From assembly GCF_010183535.1 (NCBI RefSeq), contig NC_071330.1, positions 6,367,717 to 6,431,716 of the forward strand: a DNA stretch of 64,000 bases. The letters are read 5' to 3'. The notes beneath the pieces are model-generated. The model saw nothing but the letters and a program-made list of their open reading frames with translations, ran no database searches and was not told where the DNA came from. Of the stretch, positions 12,101 through 24,229 are shown in pieces (within the stretch, counting starts at the first letter, position 1; each line of letters begins with the position of its first letter). Both the position numbers and the translations under genes were made by a program. Origin of the DNA: Caenorhabditis remanei. Taxonomy: Eukaryota; Nematoda; Chromadorea; Rhabditida; Rhabditidae.

Positions 12101-12810
12101 ATGATGGAGATGAGTTTGTGAATGATAGCTCAGATGCTGGAAATTACGATGGAGAAGAAGTTGGGGAAGATGGAGAACGAAGAGAGCGACGAAAGAAGGA
12201 TAAGGCTGCGAAGAAGGCTTCCAGAAAGAGGAGAGAACGAAGAGATAGTGATGGATCAGATTTCAACAGACGAGATGAAAAGAAGAGGAAGAGAAAGGAG
12301 GACAGGGAAAGAAAGACGCAAGAGAAGCTTTCAGCCAAGCAATCACAAAAAATAAAATCACGTGAAATCGTTTCTTCTGATGATTCTTCTGACGACGATA
12401 AGCCGAAGGCAGCAGCAGATTCTTCAGATGAAGAAGATACAAGACCACCAGAGAATGAGTTTGGTGAGTTTACTGAAGAATTGCAATCATCAATATATCA
12501 TATTTATTTTCAGATAGCAAATCGGAAAGTGATGCAGATGCAGACAGTGATCATGAAGTGGCTGCGAAGAAGAAAAAGAAGAAGGCTGTAGTGGATTCTG
12601 ATGAAGGTTCCGGCTCTGATTCGGATGGCGGTGACAGGCCAATAATTGGAGGTTCAGATGGTAAAGAATATTCCAAATGTTTCAATAACTAAACGTTTAT
12701 TTTCAGACGATGAGGAAAAGCCCGCTGCTGGGGGTAGCGGAGGAAACTCCAGCGACAGTGATGTGAGCGACGCTCCGAAAAAGAGAGTCGTGGATAGCGA
12801 CAGCGACTAA
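8347..12810 (+). CDS. ctr-9: CTR9, TPR subunit of the PAF1 transcription-elongation complex
   Basis: Exons 8347..8421, 9246..10196, 10243..11184, 11227..12463, 12514..12660 and 12707..12810 give 1151 residues (human about 1170). The N-terminus reads IAIPLKD, then EVIEINCSELPDGAEVL, which matches the CTR9 family start across the exon 1-exon 2 junction. Many TPR units follow to about residue 800 (for example LGNVWFEQLL and AANGIGCVLAYKKNWNDARDV). After them come a charged coiled coil (QDEEERRLMEKQENEKLAL) and a long Lys/Arg/Asp/Ser-rich tail ending DSDSD. CTR9 scaffolds the PAF1 complex on RNA polymerase II and promotes H2B ubiquitination-linked histone methylation. Intron 1 is unusually long for this gene (824 bp) because it contains the CINP-like coding exon. 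Confidence 0.95.
8533..8579 (+). repeat. 11-bp perfect inverted repeat spanning a candidate 3' splice site
   Basis: GTCGGTAGGCT at 8533-8543 is the exact reverse complement of AGCCTACCGAC at 8569-8579, with a 25-base pyrimidine-rich loop. The right arm begins with the AG of a TTATTTTCAG sequence at 8561-8570. That is a good acceptor about 37 bases before the acceptor used for the CINP-like exon. Folding would bury this AG in a stem. Confidence 0.7.
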
Positions 12811-13212
12811 TAATGATCTTTCGTGAATTCAAAGTTGTTACTCCCTTGTTTTGTTCCCATATTTATTTATCCCTTGTTCCCTTGTACTTTCCCATTTGTC
12901 CAAGGTACCTTCATCTTGTTTCTTTTTGACATTAATTTCATCCCGGCCCCACAATCTTTTATCAAATCTCTTCTAATACAATATTAAAACGCATCTGTTT
13001 ATTCTGAAATATGAACCACCATCACATTTTCGAAGTGAACAATATTTCAGGGAGATGTGTAAAAATATGGTTTTATTCAAGCAGAAGCGTTCGTAAAGTA
13101 CAATACCAGTGAGTTCGTTTCAGTTAGTCGCAGTTTTCGGCTACAGTTTGAGACCAGTTTTTGTGAGGAATTATACGGGACTAGAAATGACTAAAATGGA
13201 GAAAAAGAAGAA
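12811..13212. other. Convergent 3' region of ctr-9 and sod-4
   Basis: This holds the 3' untranslated sequences of ctr-9 (plus) and of the long sod-4 isoform (minus). No additional gene is seen. Confidence 0.5.
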
Positions 13213-15535
13213 TTAGAAAAGGAAAAACAGCAAAGAAAAAATGAAAAATGGGATAGATAAAGTTGAAGAAGATGATCCGATCGGTTGAGATTGGGTCACT
13301 GGGGGAAGAGAAGCTGTCGTTGTTTCAAGAAGACGTTCCTCGACAATTCCTGAAAAAACAGTGGGAACTTGATGAAAGTATTATTCAATGAACTAAAAAT
13401 TCACAAAATGAACTGAATAAACCTTTGAAAACTTAGCAAATCGGGAGCAGTTAATGAGGACAAAAGGGACTTGGAGACGAAACAAAACATCAGTAATAAG
13501 TCAACTAGATTTCATTTGTAAATTTTTATTCTCAGAAATAGAATTTCAGAATCATCATTATGTACATAAACACACACATTTACAATTGCTACAGTAGTTT
13601 TACAAAATCATGTTATTTATTATTTTATTATTATTGGAATGGCATCATTTTGTTGCTCGTCGTGTCGCGTTTTAATGAACAAAACCAGGCATTTCGGGGG
13701 GAAGTAGTAAGAGAGAAATAGTGGGAAGGTGTGAGAGACGCAGACAGTTATAGTAGTAGTGACAGTGTCCTTTTAGTTTCAGACGGTACCTGTCAAAACA
13801 GATCATAAACTTAGGAGATAGAAAAGAGAAGGGAAGAATGAGGAGTTTCTATGAGGGACATTCAATACTTACCGATGGTTCCACAGGCTAAACGAGCTCC
13901 CGCGTTTCCAGTCGTTTTTGATTGATCCGAATTTCCACGTCCCAAGTCGTCTGTCTGGAATTTTTTTGATGTTAGATATTGAGATTTTCCTGAAAAAGAA
14001 GAAGTGTCTCTAGATTATACGGCGCCATTTTCTAGTTTTTGAAAACCGTTTCTTCAAAAGTCGTAGTTGCTCAAAGAATGCAATTTTCTGAAACTTGAGA
14101 AGAAGACCAAGAAGACATTATCTTTAACGTTTTCCATTGATAATGACTAACTTAGAGAGTGTGTCATGGTAAAACATACTGTCCCACAAAATAATTTTTA
14201 CGAATCGGACAGAGCAATGATAGACCTTCATTTTTGTAGTTGACAACTTTTTTGTACTGGTACTCCCAAGCAAGTTACATATCGAAAAACTAATTTCAAA
14301 TCGACCAATTTCAGTGCAAAATATTTTGAGCTGTCGCCTGAAAATGACCATAACTCTCTAAGGAGTGTCCGTACAAAAACGTTGTCAATTACAAAAATGA
14401 AGCTCTACCTTTGTTCTGTATAGTCCATACATATTTTACTTTGTGGGACAATAAGTGGTACCGTGACACCTTCTCAAAGTTGGACAGTTTCAACTGAAAA
14501 CGGCCAAAGTTTGTATATTTTTGCAAGGCACTGTAGATATTTCAACTTTCGTAAGATCAAATAGAACAAACCAAAATCGTTCATTCTTGAAGTTATATTA
14601 TATTTCCTCACTACATAAATATATGATCCGGTAAATTTTCCTTAAAATGTCAGTTTGACTAACAATATTCAGTTTAACTCTTTGAGCATCCTATTTTTTA
14701 AATTCGAATCAGATCAATCACTTCCACTGTTTCAATTTCTCCCCAATTTTTTTCAACTCGAGAAAATTCTAGGTCTACATTATAGTGCTTCCTCCTTGAT
14801 GAATGCTCTGCCCTAAATAAAATATGAATTCCCACAACAACTCAACTAGTTCCAATCCCTTTCTGTCATCTGTCATCACACTTCAACAACAGTCATCTGT
14901 CTCTCTCAGGTAAATAATGCCTCATAACAATAAACAAGAAATCAAAAATCGCGACGAACCTTCTCATGAATGACAACACTTCGTCCAATAATTGAATATT
15001 GTCCACTGAGAGAGGCAAGAGAATCAGACACCGAGATGGCAGTGTCTCCTGATGTCTGGAAAATATTAATCAAAAATTAATTGATATTTTCAGCACAAAA
15101 GCATACCGGTGACTCAATGTTTCCCAAGTCTCCAATATGTCTATTCGAATCATCTGGAGCTCCGTGGCTCAATTTATGTGGATTATAATGTCCACCGGCA
15201 CTCAAACATCCATTTCCAGTATCTCCTTTCTCATGAATATGGAATCCATGTTTACCGGCTTGCAGTCCGGATACTGTACCATTGAGCTGGAAGAGAAAAC
15301 GATGGTTGAAAATGAAGGAATACTCACTTTTAGGAAGCTTCCAGATTGATCAAAGTCAATTGTTCCAATCAATTCTGTCGGGATTTGGCCTTCAACCGCT
15401 TTGAAAATGTAGGCTCTGGCACGAATAACTGGAAATATTCACTCTGAAACTGCAAATTCTATAAGAAAAATTACCTTCAGAAGCTGCTTCGATGCATGCG
15501 AATAAGGCAAGAATCAAAATAACGCGATTCTTCAT
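13213..15535 (-). CDS. sod-4: Extracellular Cu/Zn superoxide dismutase with two alternative C-termini
   Basis: Shared minus-strand exons 15475..15535, 15328..15428, 15107..15286, 14960..15055 and 13873..13954 can join either of two last exons. One is 13213..13349, giving 218 residues with a hydrophobic C-terminal helix ([12 protein letters not shown]). The other is 13779..13789, giving 176 residues that end almost at once. The enzyme dismutates superoxide to oxygen and peroxide. A signal peptide covers roughly residues 1-17 ([10 protein letters not shown]). Metal ligands are visible in [17 protein letters not shown] and RSVVIHEK. The dimer/cysteine region reads ARLACGTIG, where the two forms diverge. 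The lengths match what I recall for secreted and membrane-type SOD-4 in C. elegans. Intron 4 (about 1 kb) contains a palindromic element. Confidence 0.93.
14146..14486. repeat. Imperfect palindrome (MITE-like) in a sod-4 intron
   Basis: Left arm about 14146..14267 and right arm about 14361..14486 are imperfect reverse complements. Matching blocks include CTGTCCCACAAA against TTTGTGGGACA, and CTTCATTTTTGTAGTTGACAAC against its near-complement around 14380-14402. Estimated arm identity by eye is roughly 70-80 percent, with a central loop of about 95 bp. No coding capacity or clear target-site duplication was found. It most resembles an old non-autonomous inverted-repeat DNA element. Confidence 0.6.
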
Positions 15536-18500
15536 TTTCTGAAATAAGAAAAAGTTGGGAAAAGTTGAGAAACGTTTTGATAGAGAAGAGGTGAAAGGGT
15601 GTGTGTTCAGAATAACATATGATGAATGATGACAACGAGTTTTGAAAGGCGTGGAAAAGGGTTCTCTTTTCTCTTTTTCTCTCCCTTTTCCAAAAAAAAT
15701 AGAAACGATTGTGTATACGTACTGTATTCTAAATGTCTGCGCCTCTCTGAATTCCATCATCTCTTAATCTCTCGCACCGATGACTTATCGAATTAAATTG
15801 CAAAACGGAAGGAGAGGGCGTCAGGTGATATAAACTAACTGTTTTTTTGTGATTTCGGTTTGGTTTTGACAGAAAATTCGAGGTTAGTGGGTGGTCTAAT
15901 CAGGAAGAAAAAATGGAAACGAGTGGAATGGGAATAGGAAAAGAGTTCTGATAGAATAGGAACTTTAATGGAAATCGAACGACTTTACAGCAGAATTTCT
16001 GATTAGAAATCGAAATTATACAGATCTGGAATAAGGAAATCAGAAGAAAGAGGGCAATTTTGAATGACTTAAGAAGAAGTAGAAATGAGTGGATGTTAAT
16101 CAGATTATCAGAATCAGAATTAATTGAACAAAAATTGAATTGATGTAAACTACTTTATTGACACAAAAGGACCAGCCGGGATTTTGTGGAAGTAAACGAT
16201 TCTGGGTAGTTCTAGACTAGGATATTTCTATATTAATATCCAAAAAGTTGGTCAATTTCATATACGAGTAAGATCGAAACACTTACAAAGTTAGTTCAAT
16301 TCATCAACTTTACCATAAAAAAAATATTTAAAAAGCTAGAATGGAATTTCAGATTCTACATACAAAACTACTAATAAGAAAAAGGGTATTTCTATGAAAA
16401 CCCACTAAAAGAATTTCCTGATTCGGGTCAACTGATAGTCATCAGACAGTCAGAAAGTCCTTACGAATAAAGTTACACAAAAACAGAAAAATTGAGAAAG
16501 GAATCCTTATACAGTTCAGGTCATTTGAAACTCCATAAAACCATCAAATTCATCAGAAACAAAACAAAAAGAAATCAAGTAATGGGAGAGAGAGAAAGTG
16601 AATTTTCGATAGACCAAATCACCAGCTTCGCCTTCTTTTCTCTTCCTTCCGCCAACTGACTTTGTGAGGTATTAAAATTGAACAAAGAGAGGAAAAAGGA
16701 TTACAATAGATGTTAGGTTTTTAGATATTCCATATTGTAATTTACCATATCAATAGGAGTGGGTCAATCACAGCTTAGGAGTTTCTCCAAATAGTATCCG
16801 ATTGAAAAATGAAGAAGAAGGGAGAAAAAACGGGTTGTTATGGAAAGGAAATGAGATGAAAAAAGTGGAAAAGAAGATGTTGGAGAGGGAGAAAGAAGAA
16901 GAAAAAGAAGAAGAAGAAGTCAGTTGGATATTTTATACAATCAAAAAAATATACAGATTTGTGGAGAATTAGAGGAATGATGTCAACTATTGAAAAATTA
17001 TAAAAGTTTTGAAAGCTAGTAATCGTAACTCAGGTCGAAAATGTGTAACTTAGTTCAGTTTTCAGTTTTTCTTAGCCAAAGTGGACCAATCAAAAAACAG
17101 ACTATTACACGAGTGATTAATCCCAATTGATATAAGGATTTAGGTTATCCTAGAGCTCTTTTAAATGAAGGAAATAATCTCTGAACGCATCAGTTAGAAT
17201 ATTACAGAATTCCGAGGAAGTGTTGAAAAACATGATGTTTTCTTTAATAATCAAGTTGTTCGAGTACCTGAGAGATCAGATTTGGAACAACAAAAAGTTT
17301 CGTAGTTTCATAAACACGAAATTTAGAAATGAACCAACTTCGTCTCATATTGAATATGATATTTTACAATGATCAGAGAGTCACTGAGGGGTTTGAATGT
17401 CCGAAACCTAGTCATAAATATCTAGTTTGTTATCCTTTTCCAAAAACTAATCAATCTTGTCCTGCCAAAAAGAACAAATTCCCACGGGTTCTCCGAGAAA
17501 CATGTGACTTTTCGGGAGAGAAGCGGAAATCAAAAACAAGAGAAAAGTTTGGAAATCTTGCAATTAATCATGATGAATCGGGAGTAGGCATAAGCAGTAA
17601 ACGGCCATTTCGTTCTCTTCCCTCCCTCGTTTTTTTTCCGAAAAAAAGAAAGGATAAAAGATTGGAAAAGGGCCGGATTGGTGAGTGTGTTGGAGAATGT
17701 TGACCGATCCGAAACGAGACATTGAGTGATCAGAAGAGACGCAGACATTGTGATTTGATATGGATAATCAGAGAGGGAAGAGGATGGACAGGACAAGAGA
17801 TTCACGAAAAACTGGGCACTGATGTGATTGACATCGCAACACGATTGCGAAACGAGCTAAATGAGAAAAGAAATGAAATGACACTCGAAGAAGAGATAAA
17901 TGAAAGATTACGGTTTGGAGAATTGAGGTCATTTGAACTAATGAGTCAGATAGTACATTCCTTGAAAAACAGTTTGGATTTTTATTGGTTGTTATGCACG
18001 CTCTATCCAAAAAAATTGTTAGAGAATTCGAATATGAACACAACGTTAAAACAGTATTTCTACAGCAATCCCATGCTGCTGGTTTTCAAATATTACACAC
18101 GAGGCCCAAATCTTTACAAATATTTTGACACTGTTGAAGAACTTTGACGGGAACTGGTACTTAGAGCACCAGAAATCTTGAACACACTGCAAATGCACAG
18201 TTAATGTTTATCTAATCCGTGGGCTCCGTGAAAAAGTAAACTGTCATCATTGGAAAGATCGAGACCGACTCTGGCAAAACAGAAAGTGATGCTCTTTCTA
18301 TTTTTCTTTCTCAATGTTTATTTTGGGGTTTAATCCGATGAAGGAAGACATGAAAAACCCGTTGCGGATATTTTTGGAGTTCGTTGTCTCCAAATATTGA
18401 CTCCTAAACTCGATTAGAATCGCTTGTTATGTGAATGAACGTTGATAATTATTTAGATGACCAATTCCAAACACGTCGGTAACGAGAAAAAGAAAAAAGT

Positions 18501-19178
18501 AGTGAAGAAGAACGTCGCTATTTTGGTTGCATCTTTCAAATGAAAACTGACCACGAGAGGGCAATAAAATGACGAGAAAACTTGGAAGAAAAGAAGAGAA
18601 AAAGGATGAGATCGTTCGTATCTGATTGAGTATTACGTATGGTTGCAACTGTAAGCATTACGCTTTGAACGAAGTTAAACCGAAAAGATTCAGAAGTTTG
18701 TTTAAGTTACATTTCTGTTTTACTAATGCGCCGATTTAGGCATCCATAATCATTGTTTATATTTTTGACTTTCCAGTTTTATTTTAAGTTTATAAAATTC
18801 GAATTATCGAAGCACCTAGTGTTCATTCCAACAAACAGTTTGTCAAAATTCAGACCCGTCCGTGACAAGTATGACAATACCCTAAATATCTCCGAATAGC
18901 AATATAGAAAAGAGTCTGAAATTACTTGAAAATTTAGCTGGAATGTAGGAATCTAACAAAGAAGAGAAGAGATGGAAGCAACATCATACGCGATCACCAG
19001 CTTTGAAAGTATCAGATCCGTCAGAAAGCAAACTGAAACTCTCGGAATACATGAGAGACATTACAGATGGAAATAACACTGTCCTCCAAGGAGAAAGGTA
19101 TGAGCTATCACCCTGGAATATACTAGATCGAGGAATTTGGATTCTAATAATGATGTTTTGTTGATCTGGAACGAGGCC
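15536..19178. other. Gene-poor intergenic region upstream of sod-4
   Basis: No supported gene. Long frames (for example 17329..17703 and 17722..18147, plus) lack recognisable domains and may be chance. A purine-rich GAA tract lies at about 16890-16919. The first few hundred bases next to sod-4 should contain its promoter. The string AGACGCAGACATTG near 17738 resembles a short motif often seen upstream of Caenorhabditis genes, which leaves open a weak promoter there. Confidence 0.4.
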
Positions 19179-19820
19179 AATACTGAATGGGTACCGATGT
19201 TTTTGGGTACCTACTCTTTGGGTACCAGGTGATCTTTGGGTTTCAGTGATCTTTGGGTACCAATCTGAGATGAGTATTCTTCGGGTACCAAGTGATCATT
19301 GGGTACTAGTGTTCTTTGGGTACCGATATCTGGCGCCAACTCTTTGGGTACCAAGTGATCTTTGGGTGCCGCTGATATTTGGGTACCAGTTTCTACTTCT
19401 TTTTGAATTGTTTTTTTCGTTTTAATAATTTTTTCGAATCTCAATACTAAACGTACAATGTGATTGAATCTCTGAATGAAGAACTGAAAGTATTCAATTA
19501 ACAACCAAAAGAGAACAACACGTAAGTCGTCACTATTCAGTTGGTCTGGATCCAACGATTTGTCTTTCTAGTTTTCCAAGTAAAAAAAATTCAAAAAGAA
19601 GTAGAAGCTGGTACCCAAAGATCAGCGGTATCCAAAGATTACTTGGCACCCAAAGAGTTGGCGCCAGAAATCGGTACCCAAAGAACACTAGTTCCCAATG
19701 ATCACTTGGTACCCAAAGAATACTCATCTGAGATTGGTACCCAAAGATCACTGGAACCCAACGATCACCTGGTACCCAAAGAGTAGGTACCCAAAAATAT
19801 CGATACCCATTTAGTATTAA
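19179..19820. repeat. Large palindrome with internal GGTACC short repeats
   Basis: The arm 19179..19418 and the arm 19582..19820 are reverse complements at about 90 percent by eye, around a 163-bp non-repetitive centre. Each arm is built from about nine degenerate units of roughly 20 bp containing TTTGGGTACC and spacers such as AAGTGATC. Both arms end in a TTCTACTTCTTTTTGAATT-type segment nearest the loop. Frames read outward through both arms (minus 19211..19555, plus 19541..19786) because the unit lacks stops in one phase; the resulting PKDHLVPKE-like peptides are repeat artefacts. Likely a palindromic mobile or satellite-derived element. Confidence 0.85.
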
Positions 19821-20465
19821 CCCTTTTTTCGTCATCTCAAAGTCGAGTAATAATGCGGCCGCCAATCTTATGTGTTTCACCTGGTATCTATCGCGTATGG
19901 TCTTTGCTTCTCACTTTCGCAACATTTTTCAAAGCAAGAAATAAGAAGAGGAAATACAATGAATGAAGGAAGTTCACGTTTAAAAGGATAACGGACACGG
20001 ACATATTGAACTCTCAACTCTTAATTTTCACGTACCTCGCGTGCGTATTCAAAATAAATAAATAAATAAAAATCTCCGATTTTTCTAAAAAAGGTCCCTG
20101 AAATTTGAATTATGAATATGATTACGTCCGAAACGAATTAGGCGCTGTATCTCGTGTCACCAGCGTTCAAGATCTCAATAATCACTGGAAAAAACTTTTA
20201 CACCTTCTCTTTCTAGGTTTTTTATAGCCATTTTTGTCAAATTTCATTCCGTCTTAAGACATGTGTGCCAACATGTTTCACAACAGCATGTCTTCGGCGG
20301 GTACTGTAGAAATAAGTCTGTGTGAGATGCCGTCATATTGTGCGCATTGTACGCAAACAATCTTATCTAAATTTTTTACCGTTGACTGTTTCCATTAATT
20401 TTTTAATTTCACCTTAATATCCTTTTCTGGTTTTAAAATATATGTTTTAGCGTCGCAAACAAAAA
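19821..20465. other. Promoter-side intergenic region of the DEP-domain gene
   Basis: No gene seen. It contains an AAAT microsatellite at about 20051-20072. A short imperfect inverted repeat around ACATGTGTGCC...AGCATGTC lies near 20259-20291. A poly-pyrimidine TATGTTTTAG sequence at about 20440-20450 may be an outron acceptor. Confidence 0.4.
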
Positions 20466-22757
20466 ATGGCGGATGATTACTCTACAGATCAGTTTAAAGC
20501 AACACAAATGGTAATTACATTTGAAGTTTCTTTTAAAGCAGATATATATCTTAATTCCAGTTTGACGAAATAGTATGGCACTTTCGAGCAAACTTGCCTT
20601 TAAAATCTAACCGGAGTATGCTGACAACTGTTGAAAATAGTTTTACTGGAAAAGAGGCTCTAGATTTCTTGCTTCTCGAAGTGCCTAGAATCATTCCCGA
20701 TAAAGTGCCGACAGTAGAGAATATGCAGAAATTGCTCATGATGATGGTGGATTGGAAAATAGTCGCAGAAGCGTTCCCAAAGAGAAACCAAAGAAAAAGA
20801 GAATTCAGTGATTCACGAGTGTATATCTTCATTAAGAGTTTAGATGAATTGAAGAAGCCGAAACCACGTTCACGAAGATCAGCTTCGTTCAGTGGTGGCA
20901 GGAAAAGTGTTAGGTTAGTGCCGCATAATCAGAATTAATTACATGTTAATCAATTTTCAGAGTTACTCAACCAGTTTCGCCCTCAGCTACTATGCTAAGA
21001 CGTCCAAAACTTTCACGAAGATTGTCAAGGTCAAATGGAAATATTGACAAGGCAGGAGTTGATAATGATCCTCGTGGCGTAGAGAATCATGGTTTTGACG
21101 ACCAAAAAGAAGAAGATCAGCAGAAGTCAAGCAGGAGACTACATGCTCCAAAAATTCTAAATCGATCATTGGAGAGTATTTGCACTGAACATATTTCACT
21201 GAAAGCAGATTTCACAGAAAAGAAAGAAAAGGTTTATGATTGGCTTCCGTTCTTCAAATCCAGGAGGTACCACACAAAAGCACATCAGCCAACTCGTCGA
21301 TCCGTGTCTCTTGATCGAAATCATTGTATGGTTGAAGAGGAAATTGAAGAAGCTGCTCGTAACAAGAAAAAAGTCACAACACCGCCGATTCGCGAACTTA
21401 CAAATGATTTAGTTTTTATGCATCCTAAAGGTCCGATGTCGACAGCACCCGCTCGTTATCAAAGTAATCGAGTAAGTATTGTTGGCACGAATCCTGCGTC
21501 ATTGTCGCGTGGAAGAATGTATGAGTCAATAGTTCGTCGACCGTCAATACCAGTAGTCGAAACACAACCACCTGCTCTCAAAGATTGTATTATCTGGAAA
21601 ACTGAAATGCTTGCAAGGCTCGAGCTGCTATACGACCGTCCTATACCAAGCGAATGGGCGAATAAAGTAGACGGTTATGATATCAATTGGAATATGCTTG
21701 AGATTGATGCAAACGATGGAGTTGTTAAATCAAGGTGTAGTGGACTTCAACCCGATTACCCAACCACTATTGTACACTTCATGGATTATCTCGGTCGTTA
21801 TCCATTCTCAAGTGGCAAAAAATTAGACTTTGTACCTGAGCTTAACGTGAATCGTATGTTCGGAACTCTTGTAAACCGTCTTGAAGATCTCAATGCTCCA
21901 CTTCAATCAGAGGACTGCTCTCTGATCGTGAGCTTTCTCAGCAAAATGGATGGTTTCGCAATGATGATGGAAACGGGGGCAGGTCGTAGATGGTCAAAAG
22001 TCATAATGTCTACATCTGTTTCAAGTATCGAAGAAGCTGGATTGATGGTCGATGGGTTTTCACGTGATATTCCATCTTGCGGGATTCGAGCATCTAAACA
22101 TAGAAGAAGAGCACTGTCACCGTTTGACAACAGAGTCAATTTACCTATTCAAGGTATTTCTACGTCGATCAGTTATTTCTAAAATTATTATTTTCAGATG
22201 AAAAGGCTTACAAAGTCAGAGAAAAATGGCTTATAGAGTCACTACAATTAATTCTGTTGTCCCTTCCAACATCTCGACGTCGAAAGCTTCATAAATTTGT
22301 ATGTTTCATAAAGTCTATTGAAACAAATCAATTATTCGATCTCGCTGACCCATCAAACGGATCTTCAAACAATCGGGAAGCTGTAATGATCTACTTATAT
22401 ATCATTCATTCTATTAATGTTCTAATTAAGGCTATAATTGGACTCTGGACAGGAGTCTGTGGTGGATGTCGAAAGCAACAGGGAATGCTCATTACTGCAG
22501 TTTTGCTTGCCAACTACCGTACACTCTTCGCTGTTCCAGAAGAGTTTGTGGAACGTGTACAAAGATTGGAATATGCACAGAATGAATCATATGATAGTTC
22601 TCGATATCCGAAAGTCAACAGATCACGACGAACTCGCAATCAGTCAATTGTAGAAGAAACGCCATCATCGCCAGCTGCTCTCAAGAAAACGTCGAAAGAA
22701 ACATTCACAGCAGAAAAATCGAAGAAAGGATTATTCACGCGTCTGCTCAGAAAATAA
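20466..22757 (+). CDS. DEP-domain protein of the LET-99/DEPDC1 type
   Basis: Exons 20466..20510, 20561..20913, 20961..22153 and 22198..22757 give 716 residues. A DEP domain occupies about residues 12-115: WHFRANLPLKSNR, FTGKEALDFLL, VENMQKLLMMMVDWKIV, then SDSRVYIF. A basic, serine-rich linker follows (RRPKLSRRLSRSNGN). The C-terminal half (DEKAYKVREKWLIESLQLIL ... RRRKLHKFVCF ... KQQGMLITAVLLANYRTLF) resembles the degenerate RhoGAP-like region of DEPDC1 proteins. The tail is basic (KKGLFTRLLRK). LET-99-type proteins act at the cell cortex with G-protein regulators in spindle positioning. I cannot decide between a let-99 orthologue and a paralogue, so no symbol is given. Confidence 0.8.
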
Positions 22758-23241
22758 GTGTAAATTATTCACTTCATGTATGTATTTTAAAATATTTAGA
22801 TTTTTTTATTTTGTACCCACTAACCATCTTCGGTCTCCACTCCTGATCTTCAAAGTTTTAATACTTGACTTGTTCTTTCATGTAAAATAATGAATAGAAT
22901 CAAACTTGTACAAAGTGTATGGATCATAAAGTATGATATCAATTTAAAATATTCTTCTTGAAATAATATTCCGATGTTTTACAAACCATTATTATACTAT
23001 ACTTCTACTTCTCGTGTAACTACATCGTTTTACACTGCCTCTCGTCCTCCCAATTTTGTCTCGCATTCTCTCGCTTTCTCTTTCATGACACAAAATGCAA
23101 GCACGCTCTGCCGGAGGTTTCGTCGATCAATCGGCAGTCATTGGTCTTTCGTGTATTCCTGTCTCAGCATCAAATTTAACACTTTTTTGACATTTTTCCT
23201 TGTTATTTTTCAGTGAAGAATATCAATTTGCAGATCCAATC

Positions 23242-24229
23242 ATGTCTGGGGGTGGTGGAAAAGACAGAATCGCGGTTTTCCCGTCGAGAATGTAAGTTTT
23301 GTGCTTTGTTGAAAAATGTTCGTACTGAAATATCTGAAAAATGCATTTTCAGGGCGCAAACCTTGATGAAAACTCGTCTGAAGGGAGCCCAAAAAGGTCA
23401 CTCGTTGTTGAAGAAGAAAGCTGATGCCTTGAATCTTCGCTTCCGTGATATTCTCAAGAAAATCGTTGAGGTAGGAGGCACACGTGTCAGAAAATCGACA
23501 TTTAGGTTATTTTCAGAACAAAGTTCTTATGGGTGAGGTAATGAAGGAGGCTGCATTCTCTTTGGCTGAAGCCAAGTTCACCGCTGGAGACTTCTCCCAC
23601 ACCGTTATTCAGAATGTTTCTCAAGCTCAATACCGCGTTCGTATGAAGAAGGAAAACGTTGTCGGTGAGTCGTAGTTTCCATTCAAGTTACTTATTTTCA
23701 TATCTGGGTAATTTCAGGAGTTCTTCTACCAGTTTTTGATGCTTATCAAGACGGACCGGATGCGTACGACTTGACAGGTCTCGGAAAGGGAGGAGCTAAC
23801 ATTGCTCGTCTGAAGAAGAACTACAACAAGGCCATCGAGTTGCTTGTTGAGCTCGCCACCCTTCAAACCTGCTTCATCACTTTGGATGAAGCCATCAAAG
23901 TTACCAACAGACGTGTCAACGCCATTGAGCACGTTATCATTCCACGTATCGAGAATACATTGACATACATTGTGACCGAGTTGGACGAAATGGAAAGAGA
24001 GGAGTTCTTCCGCATGAAGAAGATTCAGGCTAACAAAAAGAAGCTGAAGGAGCAAGAAGCCGCTTTGAGAGCAGTATGTTTTACATACTTTAAACAGTTT
24101 ATTCAGTTCAATTCAAAATATTTTTAGTTGGAAGGACCGCCGGCGGATAGCGACACACATTCTGAAAATCATGCACCTCGAAACTTGCTCGCTGTGGAGG
24201 AAGATAACTTGCCAGTTCTCTTCAACTAA
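23242..24229 (+). CDS. vha-14: V-type H+-ATPase subunit D
   Basis: Exons 23242..23291, 23353..23470, 23517..23664, 23718..24073 and 24128..24229 encode 257 residues, the expected family length. Subunit D forms the central rotor stalk linking the V1 catalytic head to the V0 membrane ring. Diagnostic stretches are [20 protein letters not shown] and [13 protein letters not shown] near the N-terminus, and [20 protein letters not shown] in the C-terminal coiled coil. The first intron splits the codon of Met17. The start follows an acceptor-like TTTGCAG at 23226-23232, suggesting trans-splicing. All conserved residues look intact. Confidence 0.96.

Noticed and set aside
17722..18147. 141-codon plus-strand open frame
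   Set aside because: No domain, no matching splice signals and a competing frame on the other strand; may be chance, so not annotated as a gene.
19211..19786. Two open frames rich in PKDHLVPKE-like repeats
   Set aside because: They are the two arms of the palindrome read outward; the peptides mirror the DNA repeat unit.
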